Positions 54,723-64,000 of a DNA stretch of 64,000 nt are shown piece after piece. The position numbers and the translations under genes are program-made. Where the stretch lies: positions 1 to 64,000 of the forward strand of contig NZ_WTVS01000028.1 in the NCBI RefSeq assembly GCF_012911005.2, given 5' to 3'. Position 1 is the first letter of the stretch; every line of letters starts with the position of its first letter. Under the pieces are notes generated by a model that made no database searches, was not told where the DNA came from, and saw nothing but the letters and a program-made list of their open reading frames with translations. This DNA comes from Aromatoleum toluolicum. GTDB taxonomy: Bacteria; Pseudomonadota; Gammaproteobacteria; Burkholderiales; Rhodocyclaceae.

Positions 54723-55148
54723 ATGTTCAATCCATCCCGCGATCAGGTCCGTACCTTCTTCATCGACAGCTGGCGGAAATACCGCGCGAAGGAGCTCCTG
54801 ACACCGATCGAGCATATGGCCAACGACCTTGTCCTGCTCCACCCGGAATACCACGCGCTGCTCGAGGATCCCGAAGCAGTCAGCAAGGAGTTTCCGCCCG
54901 AGGGTGGGCAGCTCAATCCCTTCCTGCATCTCTCGCTGCATCTTGCGATCGAAGAGCAGCTGTCGATCGACCAGCCCCCCGGCTTGCGCGCCGCGTTCGA
55001 GTCCTGCCAGGCGCGCCGCGGCGATCGCCACGCCGCCCTGCACGACGTCCTCGAGTGCCTCGGCGAGACGATGTTCGACGCGCAGCGGAACAACCGGCAG
55101 CCCGACGGCGAGGCTTATGTCAGCTGCGTGCTTCGCCGCGCAGGTTGA
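54723..55148 (+). CDS. DUF1841 family protein
   Basis: A 141-residue soluble protein matching the DUF1841 family: MFNPSRDQVRTFFIDSWRKY at the start, LTPIEHMANDLVLLHPEYH near 26-44, LNPFLHLSLHLAIEEQLSID near 65-84 (a histidine-rich helix), and HDVLECLGETMFDAQRNNR near 106. The function is unknown; the family is common in beta- and gammaproteobacteria. It is 21 bases downstream of nth and probably in the same transcript. The conserved His and Glu residues could bind a metal, but this is only a guess. Confidence 0.85.
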   Translation: MFNPSRDQVRTFFIDSWRKYRAKELLTPIEHMANDLVLLHPEYHALLEDPEAVSKEFPPEGGQLNPFLHLSLHLAIEEQLSIDQPPGLRAAFESCQARRGDRHAALHDVLECLGETMFDAQRNNRQPDGEAYVSCVLRRAG

Positions 55149-55250
55149 TGCGGTGTAGACTGCGCTGACGCAGCCCCGCTGGCGCTCGGCGCTGGCGCCC
55201 TGCCCCACCCTCCAGCTCCGCGGGCGCACTCGCGAGGAGTCCAGCCGGAC

Positions 55251-56393
55251 ATGGAAGCGCTACCCGAACTATCGATCCTGCTCGTGGAGGATGATGCGCT
55301 CCAGGGCGAACGCATGGTCATGCTGCTGCAGAGCCTCGGGCAGAGGGTCCGGGTCGCCGAATCCGGGGAAATGGCGCTCGACCTGTTCGCTGCCGCGCCC
55401 TCGGATCTCGTGCTCATGGACGTCATGCTGCCGGGCATCGACGGTTTCGAGACGACGCGACGGATCAAGTCGATGTGCGGCGGCCGCTGGGTGCCGGTGA
55501 TCTACATGACCGCACTCGGTGGTTGCGCCAATCTGGTCGAGGGACTTCACGCCGGCGGCGACGATTACCTCGTGAAGCCCGTGGAATTCGAGATCCTCGA
55601 GGCGAAGCTGCGGTCGGCAATGCGCACCCTGGGACTGTACCGCGACCTGGAAAGATCGCGCGACGAACTGGCACGTACCAACGCAGCCCTGCGCGGGGCC
55701 AACCGCGAGCTCGAATGTTTCACTTACGCCGTCGCGCACGATCTCAAGTCGCCCCTCCGCGCGATCAACGGCTATGGCAGCCTGCTCGCTTCGAGCGAAA
55801 CTACCCGGCTTACCGAGGACGGACGATCCTGTCTGGAGAAAATTCTGGAGGGAACCGAGCGCATGGACCTCCTGATCGACGATCTGCTGGAGTATTCGCG
55901 CGTCGAACGCGCGCCGACGGCCTTCGAGGAGATCGACATGGGCGAGCTGACGTCACAGCTGATCGCGGATTTCTCCGAGGAAATCGATCGCAATGACGCC
56001 ACGGTGGAGCTTGCGCCTTCCTGCTCTTCGATCCTGGCAGACCGCAGCGGCCTGATGCATGCATTGCGCAACCTTCTCGGCAACGCGCTCAAATTTTCGG
56101 CGGGCGTAGCCCATCCCTACATTGTCATCGCCTGCACCAGCGAGGCGGGCCGGTGCCACATCTCCGTGTGCGACAACGGCATCGGCTTCGACATGCACCA
56201 CCACGATCGCATCTTCGATATCTTTCATCGGCTGCACCGTGACGACGAGTATCCCGGCACGGGGATCGGCCTGGCGATCGTGCGCAAGGCAGCCGAACGC
56301 ATGCAGGGACGGTGCTGGGCCGAAAGCAGTCCCGGACAGGGCGCAACCTTCCATCTCGAATGGCCGATGCCGTCCGCGGCGCCGAACTCTTAG
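55251..56393 (+). CDS. Response regulator-histidine kinase hybrid (REC-HisKA-HATPase)
   Basis: A 380-residue soluble signalling protein. An N-terminal receiver domain (7-125) has Glu13-Asp14-Asp15, phosphoacceptor Asp57 in LVLMDVMLPGIDG, Thr87 and Lys109 in YLVKPVEFE. A short coiled linker (128-155) leads to a HisKA dimerisation helix with His163 in AVAHDLKSPLRAINGYG. The ATPase domain has the N box NLLGNALKFSAG near 275, G1 CDNGIGFDMHHHD near 315 and G2 GTGIGLAIVRKAAERM near 345. With no sensor domain, the receiver probably controls the kinase. No partner regulator is adjacent. Confidence 0.9.
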   Translation: MEALPELSILLVEDDALQGERMVMLLQSLGQRVRVAESGEMALDLFAAAPSDLVLMDVMLPGIDGFETTRRIKSMCGGRWVPVIYMTALGGCANLVEGLHAGGDDYLVKPVEFEILEAKLRSAMRTLGLYRDLERSRDELARTNAALRGANRELECFTYAVAHDLKSPLRAINGYGSLLASSETTRLTEDGRSCLEKILEGTERMDLLIDDLLEYSRVERAPTAFEEIDMGELTSQLIADFSEEIDRNDATVELAPSCSSILADRSGLMHALRNLLGNALKFSAGVAHPYIVIACTSEAGRCHISVCDNGIGFDMHHHDRIFDIFHRLHRDDEYPGTGIGLAIVRKAAERMQGRCWAESSPGQGATFHLEWPMPSAAPNS

Positions 56394-56415
56394 TGTCCTG
56401 AGTTGGTGGAGCCCA

Positions 56416-56421
56416 TATAAT
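56416..56421 (+). promoter_or_regulatory. Possible -10 element upstream of the moxR gene
   Basis: TATAAT lies 27 bases before the MoxR ATG, in the 55-base gap after the kinase gene. No good -35 is seen at 16-18 nt spacing, so the promoter is tentative. Confidence 0.35.
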
Positions 56422-56448
56422 CGGGGCTCGCCAACGAGAGGACTCCCC

Positions 56449-57291
56449 ATGCGTTTCGAAGGATCACGCGATTACGTTGCCACCCCCGACCTGATGCTCG
56501 CGGTGAACGCGGCGATCAAGCTGCAGCGGCCACTCCTGATCAAGGGCGAGCCCGGCACGGGCAAGACCATGCTGGCCGAAGAGGTGGCCGCAGCGTTGAA
56601 TCTCCCCTTGCTGCAGTGGCACATCAAATCGACCACCAAGGCCCAGCAAGGCCTGTACGAATACGATGCCGTTTCGCGCCTGCGCGACTCGCAGCTGGGC
56701 GACGACCGGGTCAAGGACATCGCCAACTACATCGTCAAGGGCGTGCTGTGGCAAGCCTTCGAGTCGGAAAGCCCGTGCGTGGTGCTGATCGACGAGGTCG
56801 ACAAGGCGGACATCGAATTCCCCAACGACCTGCTGCGCGAACTCGACCGCATGGAATTCCACGTGTACGAGACGCGCAAGACGATCCAGGCGCGCCACCG
56901 GCCCATCGTCTTCATCACGTCGAACAATGAGAAGGAGCTGCCCGACGCCTTCCTGCGCCGCTGCTTCTTCCACTACATCCGCTTCCCGGACCGCGACACG
57001 ATGCAGCGGATCGTGGACGTGCACTTCCCGGACCTGAAGAAGGATCTCCTGCGCGAGGCACTCGAGGTGTTCTTCGGGTTGCGCGACGTTCCGGGCCTGA
57101 AGAAGAAGCCTACGACCTCGGAGCTGATCGACTGGCTGAAGCTGCTGGTGGCAGAGGACATCCCACCCGAGGCCCTGCGCGCGCAGGACCAGCGCGCCGT
57201 CGTCCCGCCCCTCGCGGGCGCGTTGCTGAAGAACGAGCAGGACCTCCATCTGTTCGAGCGGCTCGTATTCATGGCGCGCAACAACCGTTGA
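56449..57291 (+). CDS. MoxR-type AAA+ ATPase
   Basis: A 280-residue AAA+ chaperone-like ATPase. Walker A is KGEPGTGKTMLAEEVA near residue 36; Walker B VVLIDEVDKADIEFPNDLL near 113; sensor 1 IVFITSNNEKELPDAFLRRC near 158 with the arginine finger. MoxR proteins usually act with a VWA-domain partner to load metals or mature enzyme complexes. The VWA gene here is two genes downstream (58704), with an HDOD gene between. GAGAGG precedes ATG 56449. The substrate complex is unknown. Confidence 0.9.
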   Translation: MRFEGSRDYVATPDLMLAVNAAIKLQRPLLIKGEPGTGKTMLAEEVAAALNLPLLQWHIKSTTKAQQGLYEYDAVSRLRDSQLGDDRVKDIANYIVKGVLWQAFESESPCVVLIDEVDKADIEFPNDLLRELDRMEFHVYETRKTIQARHRPIVFITSNNEKELPDAFLRRCFFHYIRFPDRDTMQRIVDVHFPDLKKDLLREALEVFFGLRDVPGLKKKPTTSELIDWLKLLVAEDIPPEALRAQDQRAVVPPLAGALLKNEQDLHLFERLVFMARNNR

Positions 57292-57308
57292 CGGGCGGGC
57301 GGCCGGCC

Positions 57309-58679
57309 ATGTTCGAGCGACTCATTTCCGTCATCCGCGGCTCGATCCTGGGGACGCAGGCGTCCGATGCCGCGGACGATGGGAAAGACGTGACCGCGCC
57401 CTGCCAGCATGCCCCCGCAGCAAGCGCCACGCCGGCCCGGGACGACGCGGGCACGGGTTTTCTGTGCCGCGAGCTGGTGGTGGGACGCGACCAACGCGTC
57501 GCGGGCTACCGGTTCGTGCTGCGAGAAGGCACGCGCAACCGCATTCGCACGGGCGACCGGCGCATCCATCATGTGTACGCGGAAATCCTGGTGCGGGACA
57601 TCGCTCAGGCGAACATCGGCCGCCTGCTGGGCCATCGCGCCGCCTTTCTGGACATACCGGACTCCTTCGTCGGTCATCCGTCGCTGCTGGGTCTCCCCGC
57701 CGCGAACACCGTGTTGATCCTCACGCGAATCGCGGCCGAAGGTGCTCCCGACAACGGAACCCTGCTCGAAGGGGTGCGACGGCTGCGCTCGGCCGGGTAC
57801 AGGGTCGGCGTCGCTGCCGAGGAGCTCCTGGGGGACCGCGCCGACCTGCTTCCGGAGGCGGATTTCTACACCGCTCAGGCTGCGGCTGCCAACCCGACTC
57901 ACCTGAGGGCTGCAGTCTCGCGACTGAAGGCCGCTGGCGGGCATGGTTTGCTGCTTGTGAGCGATCTTCCGAGCGCGGACGATTTCCAGCTCTGCCTCTC
58001 GCTGGGTGCCGCATTGTTCCAGGGGCCCTTCATCACGCGGCGCGAGGACTGGAGCGGCAATCGCCTCGCCCCCAACTCGGCACGCCTGTCGGCACTGATC
58101 GCACGCCTGCGCAGCGACGCGGATACGGGTGAGTTGGTCGCACTGCTGAAGCAGGACGCCGCGTTGTCGCTGCGGCTGATGCGTTACATCAACTCTCCCG
58201 GCGTCGGATTACAGCGCGAGGTGGCATCGATCGATGCTGCCTTGCTCCAGCTCGGTCGCGAACGGCTCTACCGCTGGCTGCTGCTCCTGCTGTACGGGGC
58301 GGACAAGGGCACGCCGCGATCCTCGGCAGCAATGGAAAACGCGCTCGTTCGTGCGCGCCTCATGGAGCTGCTCGGTGAGGGGCGTCCGCAGCGTGAGCGC
58401 GACAGTCTCTACCTGACCGGCCTGCTGTCGCTGGTCGACGTGATCCTGGAGGTTCCGCTGCACGATGCGATTCGCTCGCTGGGCGTGGCGCCGGACATAG
58501 AGGAAGCGGTCGTGCACGGCACGGGCCCTCTGGCGGATCTTCTCCGGCTGGCCGTCGCGTGCGAGAACGGCGACGAAGATGGCGTGCAGGCGGCAGCCGC
58601 CTGTTGCGGCATCGCACCGACCGAGGCGAACCGACGCCACCTGCAGGCGTTCTCCTGGGCGCTCGAGATCAACGGCTGA
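57309..58679 (+). CDS. EAL-like/HDOD domain signalling protein
   Basis: A 456-residue protein of the YuxH type. Residues 55-245 resemble a degenerate EAL domain (CRELVVGRDQRVAGYRFVL near 60; GADFYTAQ-like strands; LFQGPFITRRED near 240), lacking an EAL motif, so phosphodiesterase activity is unlikely. The C-terminal HDOD domain (about 260-456) has LLKQDAALSLRLMRYINSPG near 280 and SIDAALLQLGRERLYRWLLLLL near 303, without the HD metal pair. The N-terminal 50 residues are unassigned. It lies 17 bases after moxR and 24 before the VWA gene, so the three are probably one operon. Confidence 0.85.
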   Translation: MFERLISVIRGSILGTQASDAADDGKDVTAPCQHAPAASATPARDDAGTGFLCRELVVGRDQRVAGYRFVLREGTRNRIRTGDRRIHHVYAEILVRDIAQANIGRLLGHRAAFLDIPDSFVGHPSLLGLPAANTVLILTRIAAEGAPDNGTLLEGVRRLRSAGYRVGVAAEELLGDRADLLPEADFYTAQAAAANPTHLRAAVSRLKAAGGHGLLLVSDLPSADDFQLCLSLGAALFQGPFITRREDWSGNRLAPNSARLSALIARLRSDADTGELVALLKQDAALSLRLMRYINSPGVGLQREVASIDAALLQLGRERLYRWLLLLLYGADKGTPRSSAAMENALVRARLMELLGEGRPQRERDSLYLTGLLSLVDVILEVPLHDAIRSLGVAPDIEEAVVHGTGPLADLLRLAVACENGDEDGVQAAAACCGIAPTEANRRHLQAFSWALEING

Positions 58680-58703
58680 AAGGCTTGAGGAAGGGCAAGA
58701 ATC

Positions 58704-59882
58704 ATGCTCATCGATTTTTTTCTGCATCTGAAAGCGAGCAAACTACCGGTATCGACACGGGAATTCCTGACGCTGCTGGAAGGTTTGCGCGACGGGGTGT
58801 GCGACCACGCGATCGACGATTTCTACTTTTACGCCCGCACCTGCCTGGTCAAGGACGAGTCGCGTTACGACCGTTTCGACCAGGCTTTCGCCGCGTACTT
58901 CAAGGGTGTGACGGAGATCCCGGGCCTGGAGAAGGAGCTGCCGGAAGAGTGGCTGCAGGCGATGATGAAGAAGCACCTGTCGCCCGAGGAAAAGGCGCAG
59001 CTCGTGAAGCTTGGCTGGGACAAGCTGATGGAGGAGTTCCGCAAGCACCTCGAGGAACAGAAGGGCCGCCATCAGGGCGGTTCGAAGTGGATCGGTACCG
59101 GCGGCAAATCCCCGTTCGGCAACAGCGGCTATCACCCCGAGGGGATCCGGGTCGGCGGCGAGTCCGCGGGCAACCGCACCGCGATCAAGGTGTGGGAGAA
59201 GCGCGAGTATCGCAACCTGGACGATTCGCTGGAACTCGGCACGCGCAACATCAAGGTTGCGCTGCGACGACTGCGGCGCTTCGCGCGCGAGGGCGCCGCG
59301 GAGGAGCTGGATCTCGACGGCACCATCGCGGCGACTGCCCGCAATGCCGGCTGGCTCGATCTGATGATGCGGCCGGAACGCCACAACGCGGTGAAGGTAC
59401 TGCTGTTCCTGGATGTCGGCGGGTCGATGGACGACCATGTAAAGGCCTGCGAGGAGCTATTCTCCGCCTGCCGCGCGGAGTTCAAGCACCTCGAACATTT
59501 CTATTTCCACAACTGCGTGTACGAGTCGGTGTGGCGCGACAGCCATCGTCGTCATGCGGAGCGGATCCCGGTCCATGACCTGATCCACAAGTACGGGCCG
59601 GACTACAAGCTGATCTTCGTCGGCGACGCGACGATGAGCCCGTACGAGATCCTGCACCAGCATGGGTCGATCGAGCACATGAACCGGGAACCCGGCGCCG
59701 ACTGGCTGCGCCGCCTGCTCGACGCCTGGCCGGCCGCGGCGTGGCTCAATCCCGAACCGGAGCGGCTGTGGCCTTATCGGCAGTCGATCGACATCATCAA
59801 CGGCATCATGGCGCAGCGCATGTACCCGATGACGCTGGAAGGACTCGAACGCGCGATGCGGCAGCTGTCGAAGAAGACCTGA
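58704..59882 (+). CDS. VWA-domain protein, CoxE-like
   Basis: A 392-residue soluble protein. Residues 1-100 are a helical region typical of these proteins (MLIDFFLHLKASKLPVSTRE, DDFYFYARTCLVKDE). The C-terminal von Willebrand A domain begins VKVLLFLDVGGSMDDHV near 230, where the MIDAS motif reads DVGGS (DxGxS), and continues YFHNCVYESVW and LIFVGDATMSPYE. With the MoxR ATPase upstream it forms a MoxR-VWA pair, thought to remodel or metallate a target enzyme. AAGGGCAAG precedes the ATG. Confidence 0.88.
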   Translation: MLIDFFLHLKASKLPVSTREFLTLLEGLRDGVCDHAIDDFYFYARTCLVKDESRYDRFDQAFAAYFKGVTEIPGLEKELPEEWLQAMMKKHLSPEEKAQLVKLGWDKLMEEFRKHLEEQKGRHQGGSKWIGTGGKSPFGNSGYHPEGIRVGGESAGNRTAIKVWEKREYRNLDDSLELGTRNIKVALRRLRRFAREGAAEELDLDGTIAATARNAGWLDLMMRPERHNAVKVLLFLDVGGSMDDHVKACEELFSACRAEFKHLEHFYFHNCVYESVWRDSHRRHAERIPVHDLIHKYGPDYKLIFVGDATMSPYEILHQHGSIEHMNREPGADWLRRLLDAWPAAAWLNPEPERLWPYRQSIDIINGIMAQRMYPMTLEGLERAMRQLSKKT

Positions 59883-59915
59883 CGGCCAGATCGACGTCGC
59901 AGCAAAATGCGCGAC

Positions 59916-60413
59916 TTACTCGGTGAAGGGCAAGGGCTGCATGCCGAAGCCCTCGTCGAGGTCCTTGATCTGCTGCAGCAGGCCGTCCAGCTCTTCCTGG
60001 AGGCGTGCCTGGGACGCGGCATCGAGCAGCCGGAGGGCCTCCGGCAGGACGCCGCGGGCAGGTGACGGTGCCCGTGCCAGCAATTCGCGCCCGGCTGCCG
60101 TCAGCGACAGCCGCACGACTCGCTGGTCGGCGCTGTTGCGTGCTTTTGCGACGAAGCCGTTGGTCTCGAGCTTGTCGATCATGTTCGAGGCGGTCGACTG
60201 ATGCAGGGCCATACGTTTGGCGAGCTCGCCGACACGCAGGCCGGGCTCTTCGAGCAGTTCCTGCATCGCCCACAGTTGCGCACCGGTGACGCCGCTCTGC
60301 TTTTCGACCCACTGGGAATGGCGCTGCGCCGTGCGGATCAACACGCGGAATCGTTGCAGCACGGAGAGCGGCGACACTTGTGCCTGCTGCTTGCGGTCAG
60401 ACGGCTTGCTCAC
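59916..60413 (-). CDS. MarR-family transcriptional regulator
   Basis: A 165-residue winged-helix regulator. AQLWAMQELLEEPGLRVGELAKRMALHQSTASNMIDKLE covers the helix-turn-helix near residues 45-85, and RVVRLSLTAAGRELLAR near 98-114 is the wing. The GTG start at 60413 follows GGGAG at 8 nt. It is convergent with the VWA gene and stands alone, its likely operator lying in the 288 bases toward htpG, which contain an AT-rich patch with GCAAATGTTTTGC near 60461-60474. Ligand and targets are unknown. Confidence 0.88.
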   Translation of the reverse strand: MSKPSDRKQQAQVSPLSVLQRFRVLIRTAQRHSQWVEKQSGVTGAQLWAMQELLEEPGLRVGELAKRMALHQSTASNMIDKLETNGFVAKARNSADQRVVRLSLTAAGRELLARAPSPARGVLPEALRLLDAASQARLQEELDGLLQQIKDLDEGFGMQPLPFTE

Positions 60414-60646
60414 GCTTGAAGCTCCCCTTTGCCCAATGCCGGGAAACCCGGAAAATATTCTTGCAAATGTTTTGCCGGACGGTAGATGCCCGGATACCGT
60501 CTGTTACGAATATCGTAGCGGAAACGCCGCTCATTCCCAACAAATCCGGAACTTCCGGACTTCAGCCGCAACCCGGCGCCGGAGCGCCCAGCTTGCGGTC
60601 GGGCCGAACTAGACAGCCCGCAACGAACGAATGGCGCCGTGAACGC

Positions 60647-60668
60647 AAACCGCCCGCAATGCGGGCGG
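60647..60668 (-). terminator. Probable terminator after htpG
   Basis: CCGCCCGC and GCGGGCGG form an 8-bp stem with a three-base loop, followed on the minus strand by TTTG. It lies 34 bases after the htpG stop. The T-run is short. Confidence 0.6.
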
Positions 60669-60701
60669 CTTCGGTAATGCCCGTGAGGCTGCGGGGGCGA
60701 A

Positions 60702-62630
<1,929 letters not shown>

Positions 62631-62665
62631 CGAGTGAAACTCCATTTACACAGGAACGCGCCTGC

Positions 62666-62693
62666 ATATGGGGCGCGTTCCGGGAATTTCAAG
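62666..62693 (-). promoter_or_regulatory. Sigma-32 (heat-shock) promoter of htpG
   Basis: On the minus strand CTTGAAA (62687-62693) and CCCCATAT (62666-62673) are separated by 13 nt, a full match to the sigma-32 consensus. It fits between the greB stop and htpG, so htpG is heat-inducible apart from greB. Confidence 0.92.
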
Positions 62694-62708
62694 CACCGCC
62701 CGCAGCGA

Positions 62709-63272
62709 TCATTCGTAGCGGATTTCGACGACCTCGATCTCGCGCGGGCCCGCCGGGCTCTGGAAACGCACGACGTCGCCCTCGCGGGCCTTCATCAGGG
62801 CGCGTGCGAGCGGCGAGATCCAGCTGATGCGGCCGGAACTGGCATCGGCCTCGTCGACGCCGACGATCTGCCAGGTCTGCTCGCCCTCGCCGTCTGCATC
62901 CTCGACGTCGAGCACGGTCACGGTCGCGCCGAAGAAGACCTGTTCCATGCCCTGCTGGCGCTCGGGATCGACGACCTCGGCCGATTCGATGCGCTTGATC
63001 AGGAAGCGGATGCGGCGGTCGATCTCGCGCAGGCGCTTCTTGCCGTAGATGTAGTCGCCGTTCTCGGAGCGGTCGCCGTTCGATGCCGCCCAGGCAACCG
63101 TTTCGACGAGCTTGGGCCGCTCGATGCGCACCAGTTGGTCGAGTTCGACCCGCAGCGCGTCGTAACCGCGCCGCGTCATGTAGTTCTTGCTCCCGGGGGG
63201 CAGGCGTACCGAGGCGGGGACGTCGTCATCGTCGTCCTGGCCCTCGCCTTCCTTGGTAAAAGCCTTGCTCAC
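62709..63272 (-). CDS. greB: Transcription elongation factor GreB
   Basis: A 187-residue factor that enters the RNA polymerase secondary channel and rescues backtracked complexes by transcript cleavage. The N-terminal coiled coil (about 40-100) has the tip WAASNGDRSENGDYIYGKKR with the acidic Asp/Glu pair, and IDRRIRFLIKRIESAEVV is typical of GreB rather than GreA. The C-terminal FKBP-like domain follows. An acidic N-terminal extension (EGEGQDDDDDVP) precedes the domain. The start is GTG 63272. It lies 79 bases upstream of htpG. Confidence 0.94.
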   Translation of the reverse strand: MSKAFTKEGEGQDDDDDVPASVRLPPGSKNYMTRRGYDALRVELDQLVRIERPKLVETVAWAASNGDRSENGDYIYGKKRLREIDRRIRFLIKRIESAEVVDPERQQGMEQVFFGATVTVLDVEDADGEGEQTWQIVGVDEADASSGRISWISPLARALMKAREGDVVRFQSPAGPREIEVVEIRYE

Positions 63273-63582
63273 CTTGCGAGTCCGTCCTGTTGCGGGGGTT
63301 CTGTTAGCCGTTTTGTCACCATATGCAACCGCGTCTGCGGTCGTGCCGTGGCAGCTTCATGATAACGGACAAGTGCGTCGGCCGCGCACGATGCGACCCG
63401 CCCGCGGCTGCACGGATCGATTCAATCCGATAAACTACAGGGTTTTCACAAACATCTTGCAATCGCGAGACACTTCCGCGGTCGGCCGCCCTTGGGCGAC
63501 ACCTCGGCAGTCTCGCGACCCGCGCGCGCATCGCCCTGCGAAACGCGCGTCGCCGCGACTTCAACGCATTTCTCGCCGATTC
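63273..63582. other. Intergenic region between divergent greB and acyl carrier protein gene
   Basis: These 310 bases must hold both promoters. I see no convincing gene: a plus-strand frame is open through it into the acyl carrier protein, but the extension has no recognisable domain and is Arg/Pro-rich as expected of non-coding GC-rich DNA. An AT-rich patch (GATAAACTACAGGG near 63427-63440) could be a -10 region toward the acyl carrier protein; no good -35 was found. Confidence 0.4.
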
Positions 63583-63873
63583 ATGACCCAAGCCGCCACT
63601 CCCTCTTCCGCCGATCTCGACGCGCTGCGTCTCGAAGTAGCGGGCCTCGTCGTCGAAGCCCTCAACCTGGACACGGAGCCCGAGTCCATCCCGGCCGACG
63701 ATTCGCTGTTCGGCGAAGGTTTGGGGCTCGACTCGATCGACATCCTCGAGGTCGCGCTCGTCGTCTCGAAGCGTTACGGCTTCCAGTTGCGCGCCGACAA
63801 CGAGGACAACGTCAAGATCTTCCGCTCCCTGCGCAGCCTCACCGAATACGTCGCGGCCAACCGCACGAAATGA
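63583..63873 (+). CDS. Acyl carrier protein
   Basis: A 96-residue phosphopantetheine carrier. The attachment motif is GLGLDSIDILEVALVVSKRY near residues 47-66, with Ser52 in LDSID. The N-terminal extension (MTQAATPSSADLDALRLEV) and the segment LRADNEDNVKIFRSLRSL are like the first acyl carrier protein of aryl-polyene-type clusters rather than the fatty-acid AcpP. It overlaps the next gene by 4 nt (ATGA), and the rest of such a cluster would lie beyond the window. Confidence 0.88.
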   Translation: MTQAATPSSADLDALRLEVAGLVVEALNLDTEPESIPADDSLFGEGLGLDSIDILEVALVVSKRYGFQLRADNEDNVKIFRSLRSLTEYVAANRTK

Positions 63874-64000
63874 GGCCCGCAGTCGTCCGCGTCGCGCGCG
63901 GACTGGCGATTGGCGTCGTCGTGATCGCCTGGGCAATGGCTGCGCACTACACGAGCGCGCTCGTCGATGAATCGTCCTGGGGGGCGCTCCTCGCGATCGC
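63870..64000 (+). CDS. Membrane protein, N-terminal part (truncated by window edge)
   Basis: Forty-three codons are visible from an ATG overlapping the acyl carrier protein stop (ATGA). The sequence MRPAVVRVARGLAIGVVVIA is a basic start followed by a hydrophobic helix. Aryl-polyene-type loci often carry a small membrane protein (COG4648 type) after the acyl carrier genes, which fits but cannot be confirmed from this fragment. Confidence 0.6.
   Translation, partial: MRPAVVRVARGLAIGVVVIAWAMAAHYTSALVDESSWGALLAI

Noticed and set aside
63187-63582. 132-codon in-frame extension upstream of the acyl carrier protein
   Set aside because: It overlaps greB and an intergenic region and has no domain character; the carrier fold begins after ATG 63583.

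Overview
The window looks like a chromosomal segment of a high-GC betaproteobacterium, most likely Rhodocyclales (Azoarcus/Aromatoleum/Thauera type). The evidence is an exosortase-B/Eps exopolysaccharide cluster with PEP-CTERM proteins, a phasin next to clpB, an sdh-gltA-odh TCA cluster led by a GntR regulator, an rnfABCDGE-nth operon, and the start of what resembles an aryl-polyene-type locus. The genus is inferred from gene content only. No tRNA, rRNA, CRISPR array or prophage was seen.

Layout. (1) 1-262: the end of an IS5-family insertion sequence whose 4-bp target site contains the stop codon of the neighbouring glycosyltransferase. (2) 263-14732: an exopolysaccharide locus. epsB (priming transferase) runs rightward. 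The rest runs leftward: epsL, two PEP-CTERM genes, epsD, epsE, epsF, epsG, xrtB, epsI, a Wzy-like polymerase/ligase, a Wzx flippase and a glycosyltransferase. The distal part (about 263-5250) is visibly AT-richer than the core machinery, as expected for an exchangeable polymer-specific module. (3) 14800-18161: clpB with a clear sigma-32 promoter, divergent from a phasin gene preceded by a PhaR-like palindrome. (4) 18225-20644: molybdenum cofactor genes moaE, moaD, moeA, mobB, followed upstream by an ATP-grasp-like protein of unknown function, a DinG/YoaA helicase and zapE.

(5) 25235-37857: central carbon metabolism. lpdA, sucB, sucA, gltA, sdhE, sdhB, sdhA, sdhD, sdhC and gntR all read leftward; mdh reads rightward from the gntR-mdh intergenic region. 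A perfect 16-bp palindrome there touches the predicted gntR promoter and lies just upstream of the mdh promoter, so the GntR protein probably controls both sides. A CoA-ester lyase follows mdh. (6) 39124-40645: a second-type IF-1 gene and a class III cyclase fused to an FHA domain. (7) 40685-46114: a dispersed iron(III) ABC importer (fbpA, fbpB, fbpC) with Fur-like boxes, plus a DUF2325 protein, a basic low-complexity protein and a pseudo-receiver protein. (8) 46123-48690: aat, bpt and pyrD. (9) 48797-54701: rnfABCDGE-nth, an ion-pumping ferredoxin:NAD+ oxidoreductase operon, followed by a DUF1841 gene and a receiver-histidine kinase. (10) 56449-59882: a MoxR ATPase and a VWA protein with an HDOD protein between them. 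(11) 59916-63272: marR-type regulator, htpG (second sigma-32 promoter) and greB. (12) 63583-64000: an acyl carrier protein and a truncated membrane protein.

Most of the window is conserved housekeeping. The parts most worth a second look are the IS insertion at a stop codon, the exosortase locus, the ATP-grasp orphan, the SdhE with a changed RGxxE motif, the cysteine cluster in the FbpC C-terminal domain with its iron-linked neighbours, and the GntR palindrome.
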